Source: Algoriphagus halophilus
GTDB lineage: Bacteria > Bacteroidota > Bacteroidia > Cytophagales > Cyclobacteriaceae
Assembly (NCBI RefSeq): GCF_900129785.1
Contig: NZ_FSRC01000001.1
Span: 1,240,001 to 1,304,000, forward strand
Length of the DNA stretch: 64,000 nucleotides
Reading direction: 5' to 3'
The notes beneath the pieces are model-generated. The model searched no databases and was not told where the DNA came from. It was given only the letters and a program-made list of their open reading frames with translations. Each line of letters opens with the position of its first letter. Position 1 is the first letter of the stretch. The translations under genes were made by a program, and so were the position numbers. Shown in pieces: positions 44,532-52,556 of the stretch.

Positions 44532-45317
44532 ATGGAAAAAGTCAGAGCCAAAAAACATCTTGGCCAGCACTTTTTGACCGATTTAAGTATAGCAGAGCGA
44601 ATAGCTTTGGCGGTCAAAGGGCATGGAGGAGTGACCAAGGTCTTGGAAATCGGACCTGGAATGGGTGTGCTCACTGATTATTTGTTGAAATCAGACCTGG
44701 AGTTGTACCTTATTGATATTGACAAAGAGTCCATAGAATACCTATATAAGAAATATCCTGAGCTTGGAGATAGAATTATCTTCGGGGATTATTTGAAGTA
44801 CGATTTTAAAAAAGTGATTCCAGATCAGTATGCCATAGCAGGAAACTTTCCTTACAATATTTCTTCCCAGATTTTCTTTAAGGTTCTGGAAGTGAGAGAT
44901 CAAGTAACAGAAGTGGTTTGTATGCTCCAAAAAGAGGTAGCAGAAAGGATCGCATCTCCAAAAGGGAATAAAGATTATGGAATTTTGTCTGTGCTTCTTC
45001 AGGCATATTATGATATAGAATATCTTTTTTCTGTTCCTCCTGAAGTTTTTGATCCTCCGCCAAGAGTGAACTCAGGAGTGATCCGTTTGGTTAGGAATGA
45101 AGTGAAGGGCCTGGACTGTAATGAAAAATTATTTTTTCAGGTGGTAAAAGGAGGTTTTGGAAATAGGAGGAAAACGTTGAGGAATTCATTGAAATCCTTC
45201 CAACTTCCGGAAGATTTAAAGACCAACCCTTTAATGGATAAGCGTGCCGAGCAATTGGACGTAGCAGATTTTGTTTTTATCGCACAACAAATAGAAGCCT
45301 CCCGTGGAAATCATTAA
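44532..45317 (+). CDS. rsmA: 16S rRNA (adenine1518/1519-N6) dimethyltransferase
   Basis: 261 residues. KKHLGQHFLTD at the N-terminus, SAM motif LEIGPGMGVLT, catalytic GNFPYNISSQIF, and PPPRVNSGVIRL. Modifies two adenosines in helix 45 of 16S rRNA. The mgtE gene starts with GTG inside its last 14 nt, so the two are coupled. Confidence 0.97.
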   Translation: MEKVRAKKHLGQHFLTDLSIAERIALAVKGHGGVTKVLEIGPGMGVLTDYLLKSDLELYLIDIDKESIEYLYKKYPELGDRIIFGDYLKYDFKKVIPDQYAIAGNFPYNISSQIFFKVLEVRDQVTEVVCMLQKEVAERIASPKGNKDYGILSVLLQAYYDIEYLFSVPPEVFDPPPRVNSGVIRLVRNEVKGLDCNEKLFFQVVKGGFGNRRKTLRNSLKSFQLPEDLKTNPLMDKRAEQLDVADFVFIAQQIEASRGNH

Positions 45318-46671
45318 GCAATTTGAACTTTCGAAAGAATATTTAGAAAGCCTCAGAAAGGGGATAGAGGAGGAGAATAATGCCTTTATTCAAGATTCTT
45401 TGGAAGGAGCAAATGTGGCGGATGTGGCGGCCATTTTGGAGGAGCTTTCCATGGAGGAGTCCATTTATGTGCTTCGCCTTTTGGATAATCAGTTTTCTGC
45501 AGATATTCTTATTGAGCTGGACGAAGATACCTTGACCAGAGTATTGAAGGAAATGGAAGTCTCTGAGATAGCTAGCTTAATCGAATGCATGGACTCCGAT
45601 GATGGGGCAGATATATTGAATTTGCTTTCTCTTCGGGAAAGGGAAGAGGTCATCGGATATTTTACAGATCGACAGAAATCCGAGCAGATTCTAGAGCTTT
45701 TACGCTATGAAGAGGATACTGCGGGTGGTATTATGGCCAAAGAATACATTCGAGCTAATAAAAACTGGAATGTAGTTCAGACCATCAATGAAATCCGACG
45801 ACAAGCGGAAAATGTAGATAAAATCTTCTCCATTTATGTAGTGGATAATAAGCAGCAGCTACTTGGAAGGGTTTCTTTAAAGAGAATTGTCCTAGCATCC
45901 GAACAGACTAAAATAGAGGATATTTACGAGGATGAGGTCATCTCTGTACCCACATATATGGATCAGGAGGAAGTCGCAGAAATCATGCGCAGGTATGATT
46001 TGGAAGCTGTTCCTGTTGTCAATGTTAAAAACAAGCTCGTGGGAAGAATTACCTTTGATGATATTTTGGATATTATCAGGGAAGAAGCAGAAGAGGATAT
46101 CCAGGCGATGACGGGTATTTCTGATACAGTAGATGAATATGATAGTGTAATCCGTTTGACCAAAGCAAGACTGCCATGGCTGCTAATTGGGATTGTAGGA
46201 GGGCTATTTGGCGCAGGTTTTATAGGTTTTTTTGAAGAAGGTTTGAATAAAGTGACAGCCTTGGCATTTTTCATTCCTTTGATCACCGCGACAGGAGGGA
46301 ATGTTGGTATTCAATCCTCTTCTTTGGTAGTTCAATCCCTAGCTAGCAAATCAGCTTTTGATGATTCTTTTTCCAAGCGATTTCTTAAAGTGCTTTCAGT
46401 TGCGATTATCAATGGTTTGATTTTGGCCACATTTGTCTTTGCAGTGGTCGTTTTATTTTACCAAAATGAAGTTTCATTTGCTTTGGTTGTATCCATAGCC
46501 TTATTCTCTGTGGTTTTATTGGCGTCATTTATGGGGACGATTACACCAATTCTTTTGGATAAAGTCGGGATAAATCCTGCCTTGGCTTCCGGGCCTTTTA
46601 TTACCACAGCCAATGACTTACTTGGACTTGCCGTATATTTTTTAGTGGCGATGTCTCTACTACATATTTAA
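45304..46671 (+). CDS. mgtE: Magnesium transporter MgtE
   Basis: 455 residues with the three MgtE parts: N-terminal helical superhelix (about 1-130), two CBS domains (about 135-260, e.g. EAVPVVNVKNKLVGRITFDDIL) and a five-helix membrane domain beginning ARLPWLLIGIVGGLFGAGF with the family block ITATGGNVGIQSSSLVVQ. It is a Mg2+-gated channel of the inner membrane. The start is GTG at 45304, overlapping rsmA by 14 nt. Confidence 0.95.
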   Translation: MEIIKQFELSKEYLESLRKGIEEENNAFIQDSLEGANVADVAAILEELSMEESIYVLRLLDNQFSADILIELDEDTLTRVLKEMEVSEIASLIECMDSDDGADILNLLSLREREEVIGYFTDRQKSEQILELLRYEEDTAGGIMAKEYIRANKNWNVVQTINEIRRQAENVDKIFSIYVVDNKQQLLGRVSLKRIVLASEQTKIEDIYEDEVISVPTYMDQEEVAEIMRRYDLEAVPVVNVKNKLVGRITFDDILDIIREEAEEDIQAMTGISDTVDEYDSVIRLTKARLPWLLIGIVGGLFGAGFIGFFEEGLNKVTALAFFIPLITATGGNVGIQSSSLVVQSLASKSAFDDSFSKRFLKVLSVAIINGLILATFVFAVVVLFYQNEVSFALVVSIALFSVVLLASFMGTITPILLDKVGINPALASGPFITTANDLLGLAVYFLVAMSLLHI

Positions 46672-46679
46672 CAGTACCC

Positions 46680-47609
46680 ATGAAAATATTGATAATTGAC
46701 AAAATGCATAAGAGTATTATCTCTATGCTGGAAAAGAAAGGTCATCAGGTTACTTATTCTCCAAAAATTACCAGAGAAGAAATAATGGCTCAAGTGTCAG
46801 TCTATGACGGGCTGATTATTCGATCCAAAACACCAATGGATCAACCACTATTGGAGAAAGCTGTCAATTTAAAGTTTATTGGAAGAGCAGGAGCCGGGCT
46901 TGATCAAATTGATTTGGATTACTTGGTAAACAGAGGAATCAAACTGTTTCATGCAGCCAAAGGGAATCGAGATGCTGTCGCAGAACATGCTTTGGCCATG
47001 TTGTTAGCTCTGTTTAATAATATTAAAAAATCAGATGCTGAGGTCAGAAAAGGTATTTGGGATCGTGAAGGGAATCGTGGTCATGAGTTGATGGGAAAAA
47101 CCGTTGGGATCATGGGGTACGGCAATATGGGGAAATCTTTTGCTAAACGACTTAAAGGTTTTGGAGTGGATATCTATGCCTACGATAAATATAAATTGAA
47201 CTTCGGGGCTAATGAAGTGAAAGAAGTGATTTGGGAAAAGTTGAAAGCTGAAGCGGATATCTTAAGTATTCATGTTCCTTTGACTCCAGAGACCAGAAAT
47301 TTCCTAACTATTCAAGAGTTGGAAAGTTTTGCACGTCCTTTTTGGCTGATCAATACAGCAAGGGGTGAAGTGATCAGTTTTAAGACCTTAAATGAAGCTT
47401 TGGACCGCGGCATCTTATTAGGAGCAGTATTGGACGTTTTGGAAAATGAAAAGTTCCAAAAGTTCACCGAGGAGCAAAAAGAAGAGTTTGAAAAGCTTGC
47501 TTCTAGAGAAAATGTGCTCTTTAGTCCTCATGTAGCTGGCTGGACATTTGAGTCTTATAAAAAAATAAACAAAGTCTTAGTAAAGAAGATAACAAAAGCG
47601 TTTAAATAG
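46680..47609 (+). CDS. D-2-hydroxyacid dehydrogenase, phosphoglycerate-dehydrogenase-like
   Basis: 309 residues, without the ACT domain of long SerA. NAD motif VGIMGYGNMGKSFAKRL, then LTPETRNFLT, INTARGEVI (catalytic Arg) and SPHVAGWT (catalytic His), with the conserved Glu between. Probably 3-phosphoglycerate or a related 2-hydroxyacid dehydrogenase. 8 nt after mgtE, so likely the third gene of that operon. Confidence 0.9.
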   Translation: MKILIIDKMHKSIISMLEKKGHQVTYSPKITREEIMAQVSVYDGLIIRSKTPMDQPLLEKAVNLKFIGRAGAGLDQIDLDYLVNRGIKLFHAAKGNRDAVAEHALAMLLALFNNIKKSDAEVRKGIWDREGNRGHELMGKTVGIMGYGNMGKSFAKRLKGFGVDIYAYDKYKLNFGANEVKEVIWEKLKAEADILSIHVPLTPETRNFLTIQELESFARPFWLINTARGEVISFKTLNEALDRGILLGAVLDVLENEKFQKFTEEQKEEFEKLASRENVLFSPHVAGWTFESYKKINKVLVKKITKAFK

Positions 47610-47675
47610 CTGTTTAAACACTTTATTAGATATTTTTGGCCAATGCTTGTAATTGTTTTGTAGCAATTGGTTTAT

Positions 47676-47683
47676 TATCTTTG
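47676..47683 (+). promoter_or_regulatory. Candidate -7 element (TATCTTTG) upstream of greA
   Basis: Exact TAnnTTTG match. Transcription would start near 47689, placing the hairpin at 47706-47746 inside the greA leader. Confidence 0.5.
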
Positions 47684-47705
47684 AGCATCAAATAAAGACA
47701 TCAGA

Positions 47706-47746
47706 CAAAGTAACGGTCACCAAAACGCGACCGTTACTTTGTTTTT
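47706..47746 (+). terminator. Strong hairpin with T tract before greA
   Basis: CAAAGTAACGGTC (47706-47718) pairs perfectly with GACCGTTACTTTG (47729-47741), 10-nt loop, then TTTTT. It may end the dehydrogenase transcript, attenuate greA, or both; see findings. Confidence 0.85.
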
Positions 47747-47771
47747 GGTGCCTTTCTAATTGAGTTAAATT

Positions 47772-48245
47772 ATGGGAAAAGTACAATACTACACAGAAGA
47801 AGGATTGAAGAAATTGAAGGATGAACTTCAAGATCTTAAGACTAGAGGTCGTACCGATATTGCTAAGCAAATTGCTGAAGCAAGAGATAAAGGTGATTTG
47901 AGTGAAAATGCAGAGTATGATGCTGCCAAAGATGCGCAAGGTCATTTGGAATTGAAGATTGCCAAGCTGGAAGCAGTGGTAGGAAATGCACGTGTATTTG
48001 ATAATTCTCAAATGGATACATCCAAAGTGGGAATACTTAGTACTGTAAAAATTAAAAATGTAAAAAACGGAATGACCGTTTCATATACCTTAGTATCTGA
48101 AGAAGAGGCTGACTTGAAAGCTGGAAAAATATCTTTGGGTTCTCCGTTCGGAAAAGGATTGGTTGGGAAGAAAAAAGGAGAGGTAGCAGAAATCAATGCA
48201 CCAGCAGGAATACTCCAATTCGAAATTTTAGATATTACTTATTAA
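47772..48245 (+). CDS. greA: Transcription elongation factor GreA
   Basis: 157 residues, full length: N-terminal coiled coil (EEGLKKLKDELQDLKTRGRTDI, RDKGDLSENAEYDAAKDAQG tip) and C-terminal FKBP-like domain (SPFGKGLVGKKKGEVAEI). The acidic tip DLSENAEYDAAKD is intact. It stimulates RNA cleavage in backtracked RNA polymerase. Own terminator follows at 48252. Confidence 0.97.
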   Translation: MGKVQYYTEEGLKKLKDELQDLKTRGRTDIAKQIAEARDKGDLSENAEYDAAKDAQGHLELKIAKLEAVVGNARVFDNSQMDTSKVGILSTVKIKNVKNGMTVSYTLVSEEEADLKAGKISLGSPFGKGLVGKKKGEVAEINAPAGILQFEILDITY

Positions 48246-48251
48246 ATATTT

Positions 48252-48275
48252 ATCCCGGTGATCCGGGATTTTTTT
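48252..48275 (+). terminator. Intrinsic terminator of greA
   Basis: ATCCCGG, 4-nt TGAT loop, CCGGGAT, then six T. It ends only 10 nt before the ATG of the HIT gene. Confidence 0.92.
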
Positions 48276-48285
48276 GCTCAATACT

Positions 48286-48678
48286 ATGGCTTCAATTTTC
48301 ACCAAGATTATTAATAGAGAAATTCCCGCTCATATTGTGGCTGAGGATGAGAATTACATTGCTTTTTTGGATATTATGCCCTTGGTTAAGGGACATGTCC
48401 TGGTGGTTCCAAAACAGGAAGTAGATTACATTTTTGATTTGGAACCTGAAGTATTGGCGGGTTTACATGTCTTTGCGCAAAAAGTAGCCAAGGCCATAGA
48501 TAAAACCATTAAATGTACGAGAGTAGGAGTGGCGGTAATTGGTTTAGAGGTGCCTCATGTTCACGTTCACTTGGTTCCTTTAAGAACTATGGATGACATT
48601 AATTTCGGCAGGCCAAAATTAAAACTCACTCCTGAAGAACTTGCAGAAACTGCAGAGGTGATCAAAAGTGGTTTTTAA
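48286..48678 (+). CDS. HIT family (histidine triad) protein
   Basis: 130 residues starting MASIFTKIINREIPAHI. Catalytic triad block VPHVHVHLVPL near residue 97. Cytosolic nucleotide hydrolase/transferase, often HinT-like (purine nucleoside phosphoramidase). The ATG at 48286 was preferred over a TTG at 48274, which would lie in the greA terminator T tract. Followed by its own strong terminator. Confidence 0.95.
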   Translation: MASIFTKIINREIPAHIVAEDENYIAFLDIMPLVKGHVLVVPKQEVDYIFDLEPEVLAGLHVFAQKVAKAIDKTIKCTRVGVAVIGLEVPHVHVHLVPLRTMDDINFGRPKLKLTPEELAETAEVIKSGF

Positions 48679-48698
48679 TTAGCAACTCGAAAAATAGA

Positions 48699-48728
48699 AA
48701 AGCTGACTCGTGAGAGTCAGCTTTTTTT
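48699..48728 (+). terminator. Intrinsic terminator of the HIT gene
   Basis: AAAGCTGACTC, GTGA loop, GAGTCAGCTTT, then more T; perfect 11-bp stem. Confidence 0.93.
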
Positions 48729-48747
48729 GTACCTGGAAAATTATCCA

Positions 48748-49620
48748 TCACATCACATCAAGATCTGAAATGGAGTAATTGGGAGTTCCTCCTTTTTTGG
48801 AGGCTACGAAAGCCCCTAATTTACAAGCAAAATCAAGTGTTTCAGCTAGTGTTTTATGCTCAAGGTAGCCTTTGATAAACCCACTTAAAAATGCATCACC
48901 TGCCCCAATACTATCTGCAACTTTTACTTGGTAGCCTGCATGTTCTATGATTTCACCCTTTTTATAAATTAACGCACCTGCTGATCCTTTAGTCACACAA
49001 ATTAAATCCATTGGGAAATGCTGGTCTAAATGTTGACAGACCGCTTTAATGGAAGGTTTGACATTGAAAAAGTCTGCGAAAATCACCAACTCATCTTCAT
49101 TGATTTTTAATACGTCGGCAAATCCCAATAGCGTCTCAATGATTTCAAAATCATAATATGGCGAACGTAAATTCGCATCAAAAAAACGCAGGGTTTCATG
49201 GTGAAGAAGCTTCAAGAGCGTAGTAAGACTTTCGGGATTTCTTACTCCCAGTGTGCCAAAGACAAAAGCATCTGATTCTGCTACCACTTTGTCCATATTT
49301 TTATTCCACTTAATAAAGTCCCAGGCAACAGGTGATACGATATCGTATTTTATGTTTTCAAGATCACTGTCATCCACCAGAACTTTGGACGTTTCATATT
49401 CTTCAATTTGCTGGATCAAGTCTGTCTGAAACTGAAAAGAATTTAGAAAATCGAGTAGTTTTTCTCCATCGGCATCTTTTCCTACCGCAGAGATCAGCTT
49501 TGATTCAAGACCTAATTGGTGAAGGTGAAGCGCCACATTCATGGGGGCACCACCTGGAACTGCTCCTTGGGGAAGGCAATCCCACAGCATTTCTCCAAAT
49601 ACTACTACTTTATTGATCAT
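48748..49620 (-). CDS. PfkB family carbohydrate kinase (fructokinase-like)
   Basis: 290 residues with the ribokinase fold. Starts VVVFGEMLWDCLPQGAVPGGAPMNVALHL (first PfkB signature), and the C-terminal DSIGAGDAFLSGF is the second, with catalytic Asp. Phosphorylates a sugar, most likely fructose. It is 3 nt after the sugar porter gene, so uptake and phosphorylation are coupled. Confidence 0.92.
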   Translation of the reverse strand: MINKVVVFGEMLWDCLPQGAVPGGAPMNVALHLHQLGLESKLISAVGKDADGEKLLDFLNSFQFQTDLIQQIEEYETSKVLVDDSDLENIKYDIVSPVAWDFIKWNKNMDKVVAESDAFVFGTLGVRNPESLTTLLKLLHHETLRFFDANLRSPYYDFEIIETLLGFADVLKINEDELVIFADFFNVKPSIKAVCQHLDQHFPMDLICVTKGSAGALIYKKGEIIEHAGYQVKVADSIGAGDAFLSGFIKGYLEHKTLAETLDFACKLGAFVASKKGGTPNYSISDLDVM

Positions 49621-49623
49621 AGC

Positions 49624-50955
49624 TTAGTGAATGTTTTGATGAATTTCTTCTAATGATCTTCCTTTTGTTTCAGGCATCTTAAATATTACCCACAATAATT
49701 GCCATACCATCATGACAGCAAAGAATGAGAAGATATACCCGGGGCCAAATTGATTAGCAAAAAACGGAAATACATTGGCAATTACGGCTGCCAAGATCCA
49801 ATGGGTAAATGATCCGGTTGATTGGCCATAAGCTCTTAAATCATTGGGGAACATTTCCGAAATAAACACCCAAATGACGGATCCTTGCCCGATAGCATGC
49901 GAAGCGATGAAAGCAAATACGAATATCGGTAACCAAAATGAGGGAATTCCGGGGCCTAGGAAGTTGTATGCCATTAAAGAAAGTGACACTATATAGCCCA
50001 CAGAGCCAATGTACATCAGCTTTTTTCTACCTATTCTATCTATCAAATATAGTCCGAGGAAGGTTGCAATTAGATTCACTACTCCAATTCCAATGGTAGA
50101 AATTAAAGCGGATTCTGTGGAAATTCCAGCCATTTCAAATATTCTGGGAGCGAAATAGATGATTGCATTGATACCAGACACCTGGTTGAAAAAGGCGATC
50201 ATAATTGCCATGAGTGTGGTAGGCAAAAAACGTTTTTTGAAGATGGCTGAAAAACTTCCTTTTTGTTTGATTTTCTGTTCTTCCTCTATGGCAAGACGGA
50301 TCGCTTCATCCACTCCTTCAGGATCTGTTCTTGTCAAAATTTCTCTGGCTTGAACTTCATCATTTCTTTTACCTATTAACCATCTAGGGCTTTCTGGGAT
50401 TCTGAAAATCAAAATGGAGTAAAGTAATGCAGGAATAGCTTCCGCACCCAACATCCATCGCCAGTCTTGTGTTAGCTCTGCAGTACCAATTAGGTAATTG
50501 GAGACATAGGCCATGACGATTCCAAAGACAATATTAAACTGGTATAGGGCCACCAACAGCCCGCGGTTCTTAGCAGGTGCGATTTCTGAGATATACATTG
50601 GGGCCACCACGGACGAGGCACCAACTCCCAATCCTCCCAAAAATCGGAAAAAGGTAAAGGAAGTGACATCCCATGCTAAACCAGAACCCACTGCTGAAAT
50701 CAGGTAAAATAGGCCGATCCAAAGCAAGCTTTTTTGTCTACCAAATTTATCAGCTGGAATTCCTCCGAATAAGGCTCCTATAACTGTCCCGTAGAGAGCG
50801 GAAGCAATTGCTAATCCATGCATCCAATCACTTAATTCCCAGGTTTCTTGAATAGCCCGCTCGGCACCGGAAATTACAGCCGTGTCAAAGCCAAATAAAA
50901 ATCCACCTAAAGCGGCAGTAATGGAGACAAAGAATGCATAGTTTTTTGAAGACAT
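49624..50955 (-). CDS. Sugar porter, major facilitator superfamily
   Basis: 443 residues, twelve helices. Sugar-porter motifs: GGFLFGFDTAVISGA, ADKFGRQ, RIPESPRWLIGKR, LIDRIGRKKL and PETKGRSLEEI. Proton-linked hexose uptake across the inner membrane. Operon with the PfkB kinase. Confidence 0.95.
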   Translation of the reverse strand: MSSKNYAFFVSITAALGGFLFGFDTAVISGAERAIQETWELSDWMHGLAIASALYGTVIGALFGGIPADKFGRQKSLLWIGLFYLISAVGSGLAWDVTSFTFFRFLGGLGVGASSVVAPMYISEIAPAKNRGLLVALYQFNIVFGIVMAYVSNYLIGTAELTQDWRWMLGAEAIPALLYSILIFRIPESPRWLIGKRNDEVQAREILTRTDPEGVDEAIRLAIEEEQKIKQKGSFSAIFKKRFLPTTLMAIMIAFFNQVSGINAIIYFAPRIFEMAGISTESALISTIGIGVVNLIATFLGLYLIDRIGRKKLMYIGSVGYIVSLSLMAYNFLGPGIPSFWLPIFVFAFIASHAIGQGSVIWVFISEMFPNDLRAYGQSTGSFTHWILAAVIANVFPFFANQFGPGYIFSFFAVMMVWQLLWVIFKMPETKGRSLEEIHQNIH

Positions 50956-51026
50956 GACTAGTTTGGGTTATCGCTAAGCTAAACTAACCATAAGACTAAT
51001 AAATAAAAATGAAATTTTTTCTCTTG

Positions 51027-52322
51027 TTACCGGAAAGGGTATATGTAGCTCCCAAACCTTTCCACGATTGCCTTTTCCAGCGATTCCTGATGGTCAGGGT
51101 GTGCAATTCGCATTAACTCATAGGCTCTTTGCCTCAAGTTTTTGCCATAGAGGTAGGCAATTCCAAATTCCGTGACTACGTATTGCATATGCGCACGGGT
51201 GGTAACGACTCCTGCTCCTTCTTTCAAAAATGGGACAATTTTGGAATCCCCTTTTTTGGTGGTTGAAGGTAAAGCCATGATAGGTTTTCCACCTACAGAA
51301 AGTGCCGCTCCTCTCATAAAATCCATTTGACCACCGACTCCTGAATAATGGTAACTTCCAATAGAATCTGCGCAAACCTGTCCTGTTAAATCCAATTCAA
51401 CACAACTATTGATGGAAATGACCTTTGGGTTTTTTCGAATGACAGCAGTATCATTAACATAAGCAGCTTCATGGAAAGAAAATTCAGGGTTGTCATTTAC
51501 GGTATCATATAGCTCTCTGGTTCCTGCAGCAAATGAGGAGACCACTTTTCCAGGATGTTTTTTCTTAAATGAATTGGTGACAGCTCCCGACTTCATTAAT
51601 TCTAAAATTCCATTAGAAAACATCTCGGTATGTACCCCCAAATCCTTATGGTGGTGCAATGAATTCAGTACGGCATCAGGAATCGCGCCTATCCCCATTT
51701 GAAGGGTAGACCTATCTTCAATTAGAGAAGAAATATGTTGCCCTATCTGAATCTCCCGTTCCGTGATTTTTTTTGCATAATTGATTTCTGGCAAATCATC
51801 GTCTACGTGAATGGCTGCTGAGAATTTGGAGATATGAATATGCCCATCTCCATGAGTTCTTGGCATTTTTTTATTGACTTGGGCAATAATTATCCTGGCA
51901 GTTTCTACGGCGGGTTTTGCGATATCTACTGAAGTACCAAGAGTACAAAATCCATGAGCATCAGGTTCCGAAACTTGAATTAATGCTACATCAATGCCTA
52001 GGATTTTATTTCTGAAAAGGTGTCCAATTTCGCTTAAAAAAATAGGAACATATCCTCCGTGATCAGAATTGACCGCCTTTCTGATGTTTTCGGATACAAA
52101 AAGGGAATTCATGTAAAAAGCCTTTTGGCATTCGGGCCGCACCAATGGCATTTCCCCAAGTGTCGTAATGGCAACGATCTCTACATTCCTTAATTCATTT
52201 CCTCGCTTTGCCAATGCTTTTAGCAAACGTGTGGGGGTAGCTGCACTACCATGAACAAAAACACGCTGGTGGCTTTCTATTAGGCTAACAGCCTGTTCAG
52301 GGCTTATATAGGAAAGAGACAT
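51027..52322 (-). CDS. Acetyl-CoA hydrolase/CoA-transferase family protein
   Basis: 431 residues of the acetyl-CoA hydrolase/4-hydroxybutyrate CoA-transferase family. Motifs: QMGIGAIPDAVLN, GVHTEMFSNGILELM (catalytic Glu), SIGSYHYSGVGGQMDF (oxyanion loop), VVTEFGIAYLYGKNLRQRA. It moves CoA between small acyl groups or hydrolyses acyl-CoA. Divergent from icmF, which fits an acyl-CoA context. A TAACTTTG -7 element lies upstream at 52345-52352. Confidence 0.92.
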   Translation of the reverse strand: MSLSYISPEQAVSLIESHQRVFVHGSAATPTRLLKALAKRGNELRNVEIVAITTLGEMPLVRPECQKAFYMNSLFVSENIRKAVNSDHGGYVPIFLSEIGHLFRNKILGIDVALIQVSEPDAHGFCTLGTSVDIAKPAVETARIIIAQVNKKMPRTHGDGHIHISKFSAAIHVDDDLPEINYAKKITEREIQIGQHISSLIEDRSTLQMGIGAIPDAVLNSLHHHKDLGVHTEMFSNGILELMKSGAVTNSFKKKHPGKVVSSFAAGTRELYDTVNDNPEFSFHEAAYVNDTAVIRKNPKVISINSCVELDLTGQVCADSIGSYHYSGVGGQMDFMRGAALSVGGKPIMALPSTTKKGDSKIVPFLKEGAGVVTTRAHMQYVVTEFGIAYLYGKNLRQRAYELMRIAHPDHQESLEKAIVERFGSYIYPFR

Positions 52323-52344
52323 AAGGTCAGGATTTAGGTTCAGG

Positions 52345-52352
52345 CAAAGTTA
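52345..52352 (-). promoter_or_regulatory. Candidate -7 element (TAACTTTG) for the CoA-transferase gene
   Basis: Plus-strand CAAAGTTA gives TAACTTTG on the minus strand, 23 nt before the start; exact TAnnTTTG match. Confidence 0.45.
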
Positions 52353-52556
52353 GATTTCAATGCTTTTAAAAAAGATGATATAGGTCAGTTTGCAATAGAT
52401 TATTCATCATAGGTAACCAAATAATATTTTGTTTATGATCCTTTAATTGAAGGTCATCTTGAGGCTTTTACGTATATTCGCAGGCATAAAAAGAAAAGCT
52501 ATTTGATTGGAGCAATCGCTTTTTTCTATAGTAAAATAAGAATTAAACCCGATTAT

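Noticed and set aside
52503..52556. 18-residue TTG-started extension of IcmF
   Set aside because: Homologous enzymes begin near the conserved N-H-I-R-I-V segment; the ATG at 52557 fits.
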